From: Theocolax elegans
Lineage: Eukaryota > Arthropoda > Insecta > Hymenoptera > Cerocephalidae
Direction of reading: 5' to 3'
NCBI GenBank assembly: GCA_026168455.1
Contig: CM047429.1
Coordinates: 53,389,027-53,453,026 of the forward strand
Length of the DNA stretch: 64,000 nt
In this document: positions 29,276 to 42,800 of the stretch, in pieces
Position numbering within the stretch: position 1 is the first letter of the stretch
Layout: each line of letters begins with the position of its first letter
Notes under the pieces: model-generated
Seen by the model: only the letters and a program-made list of their open reading frames with translations
Database searches by the model: none
What the model was told of the DNA's origin: nothing
Translations under genes and position numbers: made by a program

Positions 29276-31143
29276 GAGCAAGTCGCTTGGTATTCGAGAC
29301 GTAGGAGGCGCGCGACGCTATTACTGGTTGAGCCCGTTGGTGAATGATAATTGCGACGACGATTGCCGTTAAGAAAGAATAACGACGAGAAACTACTCGG
29401 ACAATTGTATTTCCCAGAGAAATGTGTGCCGTATCACCTGCGAACGTGAAACTCAAAGGAGGAGGAGGCCAGTGCTTTATCGCGTCAGGAGCAACGATTT
29501 GTAAACGTGCGATAAGATACCGGCCGGAACTTGGTGCAGCTCGGGTCTCCTCTTTCTTTCGAGCTACGTTCTTTCTTTCGTTCTTCGCACTTTCATTCTT
29601 CTTGCGAATTGGCGACCGCTCGCACACTCCATATCAGAGAACTGCTGACTTGCTCGAGTCGGCCTCTTAACTGCCACCTTTGAATTAATCTCCTTCTTTC
29701 TTTCCTCCTCCGTCGGAATGCCCTTCTTTCACGAGGTTCGAGTCTACCGCATTGCGCATTCCTATCCACAACCAGGAATACCCGAGTGACACAACTTTTC
29801 TCCTACGAATCTTACATCTCTATACGTCTTCCTGTACATGCGTTTTTTCTTCGGATTGGTTACTCTGACTCTTAATTTATACTTATTTGCAAATTAATAT
29901 TTTCACATTTTTACCTATATTTTTTTCAGTTTTAATATATGTTGCAATTAGTCATTGTCTTAATTTTTCAATATATCTTTTCATTACTGTGCCATAACTT
30001 GCAATCACTCGGTCAATTCTCGAAAATGCATAGATTTATCACACACTATTGTAAATAGCGGATCGTAGATTCTAAATTGCAAATAGTGAAAAATCTGATT
30101 TTAAAACTTAGTAAATTCTTTGTTTTATTAAACATATAAGTATTTATTACTTTAAACATTACGGTGTAATGATTTGTAAAAATACGATTTGTAGAAATAC
30201 GTTTGCTACTGCCAATCTGAGTTCGTAATACATACAAAGTCGTTGGAATCATTATGACGTTCCTTAATTCAGTCAATACTATAATAGTTCTTTTAGTAGA
30301 TTGTAAAATTTTTTTGCTTGTTAAGCAAGAAAGCTTGTGACGCCATGATTACACAAGTTCTTCTAATTTTGATATTCAGAGCTATCAAATATAGCAATTC
30401 AACGAATTGACCGTGATTACTATTTTCTCCATTTTTAAAGGTTTCATAGCCTGATTGTCAATGAACAGCGTACGTATATCGCAAAGCAATATTCTACTGC
30501 TGTAATTTAATAAAATTGTAACAAAAAACTTCAATTTAGTTTGCATTTTCAATGAGTAGCATTATTCTTAACAACGTACATTGTTACATAACACATGAAA
30601 AAGTGACGTAGGTGAACTAAAAAGACCACACCTACAATTTTGAAATAGTAATACTTTTACGTAAAGACAAACAAATTTTCTTCAATATACTGAAAAAAAA
30701 AACGTTTCCAGCACAGATTATATTTGACTATTTTGACCGAATTCGTAGCAATTTATAAAAGTATTGTTCATTATTTTGAATTAACGATAGTTTTAAATGA
30801 TAAATGATCAAGTTGATTTACATAGATTAATGCGTTCGATATAATACATAAGCATAAATATGTATAAAATTGTGTTTGTTCGATATACCGAATAAAGTAC
30901 CGTAATGCTACCTTTCAACAATTACAAATAAAATCGAAACGAGGGGGAGCAATCTGCAAACACATCATCGATTTCTGTGCGCGTACATCGCTCGTTTTTC
31001 AACGATCACGTACAGCCATCAGGTACAACAAGTGCAACCGGCTTGACGCGAGGGAAGGTACAGGGGGCATGGCTCGCTTGATGGCTCGAAATTAAAAACT
31101 CGTAAGAGCGACAATGCGCGCAACGACGATGCATGCACAGGTG
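29276..31143. repeat. Segmental repeat, copy C (without the inserted element)
   Basis: Copy C begins at GAGCAAGTCGC and ends at GCATGCACAGGTG, matching copy B except that the 1856-bp element is absent at 30171. The B/C junction, the left end of C and the unique right flank (31141 onward) share the short string GCAAG, which suggests a microhomology-mediated junction. Substitutions (for example near 29731, 30040 and 30163) separate it from copies A and B. Confidence 0.9.
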
Positions 31144-32910
31144 GTGCAAGCGCGTGTGCGACTCGCATTTATCATTAAACTAAAGCAACCTAAGCTTTGG
31201 ACATATATACAAGTTTATGCGCGCTCTCGAACCTGTATATCTCTTGAAATAATTGTTTTGTGACTTTTTTACTTTTTTATAGTTATAATGAATAATAAAC
31301 ATGTATTTATAGTAATTTATATATTTTTTGTGACAATGTTATATACGTAATATATTTTATCGATACCCCCCACTTTCATGTTGATTTACATTTAATATTT
31401 CAATTACAATTTGTTTATTACACATGGTGCAAATTATTAATAAACTATTTAATTATACGAAACTATAATGTATAAGAAATTAAGTTAAGATGTATTTATG
31501 TCCAAATGCAGATCCCTTTTTCGCTTAGTCCAGATCCACGGAGTAACTTTACCCTAATGCGCTCTGCGCAAAAGACAAGCGCAGTATGTGACGCCGACGA
31601 CGACAACGTGACGCTTGGGTACCCAGAGGAATTCGGAACCACCGAATGCCCTCCGCTCCGCATTAATTCTGGTCGGTATTCGTGTGTCCCGTTATGCCCC
31701 TATATTTCATACTTACCGGGTGTTATTTAAGCTTCCTTGTACACGCGCTCTCCAAAACATTCTGCGCTATATGCTGGCTATAATTATATATCTTAAATCA
31801 AGCTTTCCGATTTCTTGTAATTTTTTGCAAATTCTGCATACATAATATTCCGAAGATAAGGAAAATTTGTCTAGGCAAAATGCGTTACAATATGAAAACA
31901 TAAAATATTTTTTAATGTTTGTCATTATCATTAATGTTGTAAAACAAGTAGTAAAAAATAGTTTTATGGTACATTTAAGTGAAAAATGGATATAGCTATT
32001 TATTATGTATGAAACTTTAGTGATTTTTCCTGTGTGACGTTTCGTGTGATAAAAATTTTTTGTAAGGTAGTATGGCAAATTATATTATTATACTATTATA
32101 ATATTAGTAATAATTTTTATTAAAGTATAAGTATTATACAGTTTCTTTTTGTCTTAATAGTATTAATAATATATGAAATTGAACTTGGTTAGTTGAATCG
32201 CTATTACGAAATTAAAATGCACCAAACATGTGCAGAAATTTCTTAGCATGGGTGTGTCCTATCTTCAAGTCATCACTTTCGCTATAATAGTATTTTATCA
32301 AAATACTAGAAAAATTTAAAAAACTTAATTTAAAGTAAATTCTTCGCGTAAAATTATGACTGCTTCAGTAATTGCATAGAAGTTTACCTCCATTTTAATC
32401 TTGTAAATAAATAAATACAAATGTAAAATAACTCCCATACGGAGGTTAAAATTGCTTAAATAAAAAAGAAATAAAAATACAAACCCGCATGCTATTGTAC
32501 AATCTATCTCAGAAATAAATATATTTTCACTAATGCGTTATTAAATTTTACGCAATGTACACATATGTAATTAAAAAATTGAGCATAAACTTTGTTTAAA
32601 TGGCTTGTTTCATATTTGATAGTAGTTAACGAAAGCGCACTCGACCGGTTACTTTATAAAGTTACAAAATAGGTTTACAATTATTCATTCGTGCTGTGTA
32701 ACCGTAGAATGGAAATGTCGAAAGGAACCAAGTTTCGCTTGCGGATAGCTTGTACATAAGCAACAAAAGGGTCTAAGTCGAGTACACGAGAATGACCATG
32801 TACACGTGTATACACTTCTATCCGCAGGGCTTTGCACTGAGCTATATAGATATTGTTTAAATCTGACGCGCATCGCGTAACTTGGCGTCGAGTGTCGTCA
32901 CTTTCCTCGG

Positions 32911-32914
<4 letters not shown>

Positions 32915-32941
<27 letters not shown>

Positions 32942-32942
32942 G
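32915..32942. repeat. (TA)n microsatellite
   Basis: A pure TA tract in intron 1. Confidence 0.85.
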
Positions 32943-32999
32943 ATATTAGACGGTTGAGTGTGCAGTGGAGGAGCGCTCGTAATCGTTACTACGAAATCT

Positions 33000-34200
33000 C
33001 CGGACGCTTCGGTAGTCGGAATATCAATTGTTTTACATTGGCAATTGGTCGAGCCGCGCACACCGCGAGCCGAGCGAAACTCGAGCCATTCGACTGGACG
33101 AGTTTAATAACCTGTGCGTTCGATGCCTCTGTGCAGTACAATATTCTATTACGATAATTTTAAACCATTGTTCCGACACCGCTCCCCGTGTACAAGTATT
33201 TTTCAAGAAGCCTCCGAGTAAACTCGACACTTATATAATAAAACCAATATTTATTTATATATATACGATGATAAAAACATTTATTCGGTGAATATTAATG
33301 CCGGCGTGGCTTATCGACTAAATTTCTCGGAATTATTCTTTTGCTATAGAGTGCAACTATACGAAAACTACAAAAAAAAGACAAATCAACCCGGATTATC
33401 GGTGAAATGTATGCACACACACGCAAGTACATATACACATGCACACATACACCGCATGTTTAACACACCTACATCACGCCTTACATATATATTTTTTCTC
33501 CCAGCCTTTTCTTTCTCGCGCGAATAAAGGGCCGAATTAAGTCAGTCCGGGGCTGCGAAGCAAAATAAATCAGTTAATTCTTGTGTAAACAGCCGAGGGT
33601 TTTTCAAACACCGGAGAGAAAATAAAAAAGGTAAAGCGAAAATAAAAGAAGCGAAAAAGAGAAAGAGAAAAAGAGGGAAGCGAAGCTTAATTGGTCATTT
33701 GTATGGGATTCGATGCCTGCGGTTCCTTCCGCTCTCGGCCCTGGCAACTACTATACACGCCGGTAGCTCTCGCTTCTTCCTTTTCTCACCCGCTGCGTAC
33801 AGTGCCTCTCTGTTCTTACGGGACGAAATGCCGAAACGTTTCATGCATACCGATTACCCGAGCGCGAACGCGAGAGCGCTTATTTTCAAGGCTCCCCACC
33901 CCCTCGATGGGCTACGTGTGCGCGTGGGTACGATGGGTTGCCGTCGTCGCCCGCGGTATACTCACCACCAACTTTGGCCTATCGGACAATCTTCTCCGCG
34001 CCATTTCCTCGATCTTCCATAATTGTCCGACTCGGACAATGAAATTGAATTTCACCTCGGGCCTTCAAGTGGGAGACGTTGAGAAATTTCTTTCTTTCTT
34101 TTTTTATGTTTCTTAGTTTTATCGCGCTGTGTCAAGTTGAATTGTTAAAGAGGCTCGTACAGTGAGTGCGAGAGGGGGGGGGGGGAGACGAAGAGGGACA
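33000..34200. other. CpG-rich intronic block, no gene recognised
   Basis: A GC- and CpG-richer block within AT-rich intron, ending with a run of about 12 G at 34174. Several frames are open (for example 33691-34116 on the plus strand) but encode no recognisable protein. Possible regulatory island or unrecognised exon. Confidence 0.3.
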
Positions 34201-35084
34201 AGTGGGAGCAGCAGCTTTTATTGTTTCCTTTAACTTTGTCGCTGTCATCACGAGCGTCTCGTCAGATTGCGTTGCTGGGAATATTATTATCATGATAAAA
34301 ATGCGATGAAGTCACCCGCTCTACTACATAAAACGATCGAATAATCTTTTCTTTTCTCTTTTTTTCTTTCATTACTTCCATTTTTAAAACTGCACAATAG
34401 GACATATTTCTATCCTGGCAAATGTGAATGAATGGTTTCAAGTATCTTTAACGGAATGGACAATGTGCATATATTAAAAACAAATTCTTTTAATTCTTTT
34501 TAATTTTTTAACTCGATGTTAATTTTTCCATGAAAGTAATAGAACTTGAGCAATTTGTCATTAACCTATTAGTCACGAATCAGAAGTTTACCAACTCTTG
34601 TTAGTTTGTCTTCTCTTCGAGTTTTGAAACTCGTTATAAAAAAGTAATTGGTTTAGATCGTATTAAACCGCTCTCATATAACGATTCTAAACGGCCTAGA
34701 CTTTTTTTCTTGACAACATCGTTCGAAACGTATCAGCTAAAAATATAGATAGTTGTCCGTCATTACAAAATTGTCACGCGGTAATGGCTTTCGTCTAGTC
34801 CTGCCAGAATTCGTGTCATTTTTTTTTTCGTCTACACTTAGGCTGCCCAAAAATACCCGCACATCCTCTCTTGTTATTTCAACGATGATCGTCTTTTAAC
34901 CTTGAATCTGGAATTTCAAAATTTGTATAGTTTAGCCTTTATTTACGTCACCATGTTTTCCGACATGTTTTATGTGAGAAAATTTTGTTCGGCTTGTACG
35001 TGACTACTGTTACATGCGGGGCTGCATTAACATTTCTTATGGGAAGAAAGCATTATATTTATCTATAGGATTTTTTCACTAATA

Positions 35085-35300
35085 CACTGAGAAAACTTTT
35101 TTTAGTAAAAATTACTATTTCAATGGTAAACGGAGGACTAAAATTGTTATTAATAATGGTAAAAATTGCCACCATTTTGGAACAATTACTATTAATAATG
35201 GTAATTTTTACCATTATTAATAGCAATTTTTATAATTGTGTAAGGCTGTCCTCCGTTTACCATTAAAATAGTCATTTTTACTAAAAAATGTTTCTCAGTG
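35085..35300. mobile_element. Small TIR element (MITE) flanked by TA, family 2
   Basis: A 216-bp element begins CACTGAGAAA and ends TTTCTCAGTG, flanked by TA on both sides (35083-35084 and 35301-35302). The inverted repeats are long and include the matching strings GGTAAACGGAGGAC and GTCCTCCGTTTACC, so nearly the whole element can fold into a hairpin. The interior repeats AATAATGGTAA-type motifs. It has no coding capacity. It is related at its termini to the element at 15926-16165. Confidence 0.88.
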
Positions 35301-35698
35301 TATAATGTAAACACAACTATTTAAAAAATATTTATATAATTTATACTAGTCCCTTATATTTAATTTATTTAACTTATTAGTTAATATTATAGTATTACTA
35401 GTATACAGAGTTATGATCATTATGTTATACAATATTTTGTGTTTATCATTCTCAATTATTTAAATCATTTTTATAAATTAAATATTTTGAATAAATCTTT
35501 CCTGAAAGAACAGAAACTTGGCCTTTTTCTTCTAAAAATGTTTAATTAATTATTATCAAACAAGAAACTGATAGATATATTTAATAAATAATAACGTTTA
35601 ATCATGTTTATTCTGTACTACCATGTACGGTTTACTAAAACATTCGAATTATTCTCACATTCCTTTGTCTCTTAACTCTTTTTAGCTCCTCTTATCCT

Positions 35699-35935
35699 TC
35701 AGTGATAATTTCTCTTTCCGAAGCCGTTCGCTTTGAGTGTTAGTGTATTTAGTATCTGCAATTGGCACCTTTCATCCGTGCACTGAGACGGTAATTGAAT
35801 TATGTGGCACCGAAGAAGATTGTTTTCCGAACTAATTTTCACCGAGATATCCGTTCGCGCAAAAACGTCTGTTGCATTTGGCGTTGCCATGGTGTCCTCA
35901 ATTAATGCGACGCAACCTGTATGCTTCCGTTCCAT
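35699..35935 (-). other. Isolated open frame in an AT-rich setting (uncertain)
   Basis: A 78-codon minus-strand frame beginning MERKHTGCVAL lies in a patch clearly less AT-rich than its surroundings. I do not recognise the product. No convincing acceptor lies upstream on the minus strand, and there is no polyadenylation context. It could be a fragment of a retrocopy or a conserved non-coding block. Confidence 0.2.
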
Positions 35936-37559
35936 TCAAAATTAAATTATATAATGATTCTTTGCATCTAAAATATATCGTCTACTCTTTTTTCTGATAA
36001 TATACACGATTAAAGTCTTGAAATGACTTTAAATTATGATTAGGAATTCGTAATCACAGATGCTAAAAGATGAAATAGTTCAGAGTGCAAATGTATAAAT
36101 AATACGTAATATATCTAATTGTTTATATTAGAGTTCTTAATCATTTATGTGTTTACTATATGTGTGTATGTGTATTTTTAGCATACGAAAGGCAAATTTT
36201 AAGAGTTTTAGAGGGAAGGACTTGATTTAGTATTGTATTATTCTAAAAGTAATAATTACTACTGCACGTATACAAATTTAGAAAATATTTTAATCCCTTA
36301 TTTAATTCTATTTTGTGTAGATTCATATATATACGAAAATAAATAATTGTAAAGTAAAAAACACTATATTAGTATATTACTAATTTATTTAACACATTTT
36401 GTTATGAAATCTTGAAAAAATTAAGTATTTTCTAATACACCATTGTAATGACATTTGTTGCAATCCTTTCTCAAATTAAAATAAGTTAGTAATTTTCACT
36501 TGAATTTAGTTCTCCTTGTCTATGCATACCTTAAATTTTGAAGAGACTATTGTTGATTTTTTTATAAAATATTTTGTTTTTTCAATAACATAATTTCATT
36601 TAAAGTTTATTTACCTTAGTTCGAATGCGAGTATCATTTATATAGAGACTAAAAATCTTAAATTTATTTATAACAAACGTGTTTACTACCCTTGTCGAAA
36701 TCGAAACTTTTATGAAACGTTTTTTTGCCCGAAAACTTGCGGATAAATCAACAATGACCAATAACTATATAATTAATGCCCAAAAACTACTTGGAACTAC
36801 TTCAAAATAGTTTGATGTGTACTATCGTCTATTATCTTACATGAAGCGTTCAAATAAATGTACACCTCGTAAAACTGGTAACATTTCGATCACCCGTGAA
36901 CTCATCCGTGGAATATAATTATCGGTCGAAATTAAAATTAATCAAGCCGTATCCCGAAAAGAGGTATCAGAGCTCGCAGAAATATTTCCATGGTACCAAT
37001 AAAATTGAAAAGTGAGAATCACAAGGTAAATTTATACCGGCTCGAAGAGAGACGAGGGTTTGTAATGCGCGACGATACGAGTCGTATCGACTGCCGGGCA
37101 GCGCCAGCAGGGGTGGAGGGTGAAAATGTTTTCAGTCATGTCTGATTCTCGGAGAAATCCGATCTACGCCATCGGACGGTGTAGCGCCGCGTGGTTTGCT
37201 CGCGGCCAGACTGGCTGACAGGGGCTTCCGGGGAGGTAGGAAATTAATTAAACCAATAGCTAGAGAACCGAGCGGACGGGGCTTCTGAACGAATATACGG
37301 CTCTTCGATACTGCTCCCCCTCTCCCGCCACCCGGTTTTGCCCTCGCTCGGATTTTGCTCCGCTTTTTTCCGCTGCACGCGCTGTTTCTTTTTCTTTTTC
37401 TTTTTCGTCCTTCCGGGCCTGTTGCGCCGTACCAAGACCGAGAATTTCCGCCCGACATTATTATTATATTAAAGACCAGAGCCGCGGCACCTTTACACGC
37501 GGTATTTCAAGTATAATATAGCGCTAATAAATCTTCTTCCGCTTGCCTCTCTCCCCTGC

Positions 37560-37950
37560 TTACCCCTTCCTTTTTTCTATTTTTCATTAACGAGCTAATG
37601 AATTTACGAGAAAAATGCTCTCACAATTTACTCTCTACAATATTCTCTTCTCTTTCTCTTCATCCCGCCTCTTGCGCTCTTTAGTTCCCTCTGTGTCTTC
37701 ACCTCCGTCTTCTTTTTTATTTTGTAGATTTTTCATTTGGTCTTCCTGCGTCTAATCAAATTAGAGCGGTACATAAACTCTCCTTTGCGCTTCCCTTTTT
37801 TTCTTTCGTTCCTTCACCTTCTCCTCGGCCTCCCCCACATTTTACTTCTCTCTCCCTCTACCATCCCCTCCCTCTGCTGTCCATGCCGCTATCTTTCTCT
37901 CTCACCCATATTCAACTTCTCCTTACCACGGCAGTATTATATGCAGCAGC
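37560..37950. repeat. Pyrimidine-rich low-complexity stretch
   Basis: A long C/T-rich stretch on the plus strand with many CTC, TTC and CCT runs. No convincing exon is present. Confidence 0.6.
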
Positions 37951-39462
37951 AGATGAGAATTTGCATATGCTGCTTTGGACCGTCGTAGATTTTTTCTTTG
38001 CCGAGGCCTAAACAAATATTAGTCGACCTCCTCTTTTTTCCCCCTTACTCTTTAGCAAATGCTTCGTTCTCCCACAAGAGTCTTCTTTAAGAGCGATCTA
38101 GCAATCATGTTGAAAAACCGCAAAACGCGCACGTACATGCTATTACAACCAAGTGCGCTTAAAATACACCAACTATTTTTTACTCTTTCAAACAGTTATT
38201 AAAGTTTTTGTATTACCAAGACGTTATTTTCGAAACATTGTATTTGGCAACGCCAAATAATTGAATTTTGCTTTCCTTAATGGAGAATTTTAGTTTCAAT
38301 AACAACAATTAAAAAAATAGATTATATTTTTGTATCAGTTATACAATTATGATTAGTAAGCAATAATCATTAATTTCTTATTTTTTATCTTAAAATCAAA
38401 TGAATTATTTCTTTGTTAGATTTAACTTCTATATGAGAAAATTGCATCATAACTGCTAAAATATTTAATTATGGGACGATTATTGCATTTCGCAACAATT
38501 TTTTTGTATTAAGTGATACTGACCTTACATTAAATTTTTTTATTCCTAATTTTAAATTTATGAAAACTATCAATAATATTTTAACATGATTACAATTTTA
38601 ATATTCTAGAAATGTATTTAACAATTTGTTTGTTCCTTATTTTCTGATTTTACTGCGGTTAAATAATATAAACCACAATATCATTTTCCAAGGGCAAAAC
38701 TGTTTTTTTGCACAAATTTTTTCATTGATTTTATGTGTTTGTAATATTATTTAAATACATGTTGAAATGAAAGATTAATGTTATTTAGATAAATGTTGAA
38801 ACGAAACACTAAAGGATATTCAAAGACTAAAATTACTAATCAAGCGAAGACCTTGGATTTATTCTAATTTTGTGAAATATTAAATTGTGTATATTTAATT
38901 ATTAATCAAGTATTACGTTAGCAATAGTTTTACAAAATTATATTTTATAGTGTGAAGCTCATAACAAACATTTGCAGCAGCTTAGCTAAAAAAGGAGAAA
39001 CTTCGGAAAAAGAATGTGAATATTTTCGCGAACAAAGATTGACACTATAAAGTTTAAATATATATAATTAGTAAACAATCGTAAGTCTATACGTAATCAC
39101 TTTCTTTCATCATGAGCAATAAAGTAATATTTATGCCGCTGTACATTATCTTGTACAAAAGAAACAGGTTTAGAAGTAAATAAGATGTATATCTTTATTA
39201 TAAACTCGATCCTGTTTTAAGAAGAAACGACTTATATGTAGACCATAAACGGATTTTAAGATGATAATCATTCGAATAAATTTCCCATGCTCATTCGACA
39301 AAGGATTCATAAGCTCAATGGCTCCCGATTTAAGATCCAATATTTTTCCAGTCGAAAAAATAATTGTACAATAGTCGAAGTTGCTCGGAGCGAGCGGTTT
39401 ACGTAATCCTGCAATAATGACAAAGTATTAGCGTGTGCATTCGGTAGCCTAGCCTGCGAGCG

Positions 39463-39465
<3 letters not shown>

Positions 39466-39516
<51 letters not shown>

Positions 39517-39539
39517 TGTGTGTGTGTGTGTGTGTGTGT
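39466..39539. repeat. Compound (GA)n-(TG)n microsatellite 142 nt before the RRM2 exon
   Basis: About 49 nt of GA (39466-39514) are followed directly by about 26 nt of TG (39514-39539). In the transcript this gives a purine repeat followed by a UG repeat, 142 nt upstream of the acceptor of the RRM2 exon. UG repeats are high-affinity sites for CELF/Bruno proteins, so it could take part in self-regulated splicing; that role is inferred. Confidence 0.95.
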
Positions 39540-39681
39540 ATAAACTCTGTGTTGAGCGTTCAGTCCTTAACAAGCCGCGATATTTATCGGTATCGATTGC
39601 GCAAGCCACGAACAAAATAATAGCTATAGTCGAGGATCGACAGTGAACTAACCGATCGCTTCTCTCTATTCTCTGTTTCAG

Positions 39682-39884
39682 ACCGCAAACTCTTCGTGGG
39701 CATGCTCTCAAAGAAGTTCTCGGAAAACGATGTGCGGAACATGTTCGATGTCTACGGAGAGATCGAGGAGTGTTCTGTGCTGCGAGAAAACGGGCAGAGT
39801 AAAGGCTGCGCCTTCGTCACCTTTGCCAGTAAACAGTCGGCTCTCCTCGCCATCAAGGCCCTTCACCACTCGCAGACGATGGAG
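39682..39884 (+). CDS. aret: CELF/Bruno exon 2: RRM2
   Basis: The exon encodes nearly all of the second RRM of the family: RNP2 as KLFVGM right after the acceptor and RNP1 as KGCAFVTF, followed by the helix [10 protein letters not shown] and the family string SQTMEG, whose Gly comes from the next exon. The acceptor is TGTTTCAG and the donor GAG|GTAAGA. It enters in phase 1 (two bases of an Asp codon) and leaves in phase 0. In three-RRM family members the RRM1 exon joins here at the same position, so this exon is a junction that either an RRM1-containing or an RRM1-less 5' end could use. Coding identity is certain; its upstream partner is not. Confidence 0.95.
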
Positions 39885-42800
39885 GTAAGATCTGAAAACG
39901 ATTTGCATTCGACGTGTCCAAACGGAATCTTAGAAATTGAATTTATATATAGTCAAGTCTCACCTTCCGGCTGCTCTCGTGTTTAAGCGGACCCAGTGAG
40001 CCACATACAAATTTTTCTATCGTCTTCTATCCACAATCTCCCTCGATCAAATGTAGATTGACACTCAGTTAGTTCGATATGTAAAATGTTACCTTGGATA
40101 TATTACCTTTGGCATTCTTCGTAACTGTTACATACCTTTTTTTCTATTTCGTTATATACCTCTCTTATTTCTTCGTTGAAAACCTATAGCTTGTCACGGG
40201 GTTTATTATCTATCGTGAAAGTTAAATTCACTTTTATTCTACTGTGTGGTGTTTCTCGTTATCAAAACATTCGATAGTATTATTGTGTAACGTACACAAT
40301 ATTATTATTTTTATCGTTAAAAATATCAATTACAACTTAAGAACAGTAATCACTTCAGTTTAATACTACAATTAATGTTTATGTTTAATTTAAATGTAAT
40401 TGATGTACTCATATTACTCACTGTTTTGATTCGTTAATACGTACGGAATTTTGAAATAAATTAAAAAAGTATTAAGAGACATTAAATTTATTCCAACATA
40501 AAATTATTTATATAAAATAATATAAAATCATATAAATTGTTTTATAAAGGAAAGTTTTGTTAAAGCAGATACTATATTTAATTTGATTTATGCTACTTTA
40601 TAAGTCATTTACGTTGTGTTAACGTTGCCTTAGCTGCATTGTTTTAAATATAACATAAATAATATGGTATATATGATGCTATATTTAGTAAAGTTTTTTC
40701 GAATGATGCGAATTAACAACTGTAAATTATTTTAAAATACTTTACGTAACCTTAAAGTTTAAAAGTTTATTCGATTTTTATATTCGTATACAAATATTTC
40801 GATAATTTGTACATGTAAATTTTAAAGAAAAAATTACCACGAATGAACAGTTAAATCTTTGTATGGTTCGTGCAGTTTTTACCGGGCAATTAAATAATTT
40901 CTCTGAGAAAAGTATCTTTGTGTACGATGATTAAGACATACAAACATAATGAACGAATTATTATACTAAAGAAGTATTAAGAGAAAGATACGTACAACGA
41001 GATTCCCGTGTAAATTTCCTTTAATTATATAAAATTAATGTAAGCCGATTCTTCGAATAAACATGTAATAAAGTTTATAACTTATTAACGCGTCGATCGT
41101 CCAATGATTAATTATTATATATAAATGAATATTCAAATAAATATCAACGTGATTCACAGTATCCCCAACTAATTATTATTTTTATTTATTTCGTCAATAT
41201 TTTGACTGTAGTCAAATTAACGATTCATCGGTAAATAAAATATTGGAAAGTCGTTTAAACAAATTGCAGAATACGAGTAATCCTCTCGATTCGAAACAGC
41301 AATAAATATATCTTAATGAAACGTGCAAATAACCAGAATAAAATATTCATAATGTAATTTTATCTCACGAGGTTGAAGCGATGCAAACGTTATTCAATTT
41401 AATTAACTGAAAGTCAGTGAAACTCGTGTCTCAGTAAAACACGAAATTTGCGCAACGGTAGCTAGTATATATTCTCTATCGGATCGCAAAGTAAAAGCAC
41501 GGTAGGCGCGAAAATTTCTCGAGCCAAGGGTATAATACGTTGGGTCCATTAAAGGCTTCTCGCGTTCGCCGGAAGGACTATACGCCGTTTATATTATACG
41601 AGGGGCGCGCGTCGTTCGCCTATGGAATATCGTAGCGCAAGCACCCGTGCGGCATACGAAAAACGATCCTCCCGCACCAAATTTATTGCTCATCGACGGA
41701 CGACGGTGACAGCTCGGAACCAGCAGAAACTTTTAAAACCCGTCTATGTATATACCTAATCAAAAAATATCGTAGCATATAGATTCCCTTGCATAACGTG
41801 GTAATTCCATCTTTTTTTCTTTATTCATTTGTAGTCACGTTATTCAATAACTCCCCACGTTTTCTCGATGGAATATTTTATTATACATTGTAATTATGCA
41901 TATCGCCCATCAGTGCGCGCTGCGTAATTACTTTAGACACCACACTATTGTATACTATTTTAGAATATTTGCTTATTTACAATACCATAAGAATCCCTTT
42001 TTTATTTCTTAATTTTCTTATCTAACGTGTCGATTGCTTGTTGTGTTGACTGCTTTATGTAATATAACTTGAAAGTAATTTCACCACTTTTCTATCAGTT
42101 ACGTTACGTACAATTAATTTACTCGTTATGATATATAAACTTTAAAATATTGAAATAAAGAAACTTTTTTCACGCCCGCGCGCACACGCACACGCACACA
42201 CATTAATTTAATTCATTCGTTTATTATTAATATAAAGTTCGTAATAGATATAAGAGACACTGTATTAATTTAAGCCTTTATCAATATATCGATTACAGTG
42301 TCATTCATTAAATTCACATGGTAGTGCATGTTGGGGTTGTAGTTGAGTATCTTCATGATGCAGTATTGATAGTGATTAATTTCTTAATAAATGAAGATTA
42401 AGTTATAAAGATTACACACTTTAATGACCGTAAGTGAAAACATTTCCAATAATGAAATTAATTATGTCAAACTAATTTGCATTAATCAATCGATGTTGTT
42501 ATTTGAAGTCGAAGATATATGTGTATATAAAATTTACTAATGTACGCGTTTCTGTATCACATGCCTTACATTTGGTTAATATAATTTAATTTCAACGCAT
42601 TATCAAATTGTTAGCTTTAATTATTTTTAACGTATTCGCAATAATACTGCTTGTAATCTCAAATATTTTTATTTATTTACGTTCATTTTAAATATATAAT
42701 CTAATTACGTGAACCCTAAAATCGATAATTCAAAGCACAAAATTTAAACAATTTAATCCAGCATCATTACTTTGAAGCAATTTCAAAATTTAATCTTTTT

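Noticed and set aside
31506..31730. A 74-codon plus-strand open frame in a GC-richer patch just right of the duplicated region
   Set aside because: No family resemblance, and no acceptor/donor pair that fits the phases of the CELF/Bruno exons.
37132..37458. A 108-codon minus-strand open frame with a Lys-rich stretch
   Set aside because: The Lys/Arg run comes from a TTTTTC repeat; no splice or start context and no recognised domain.
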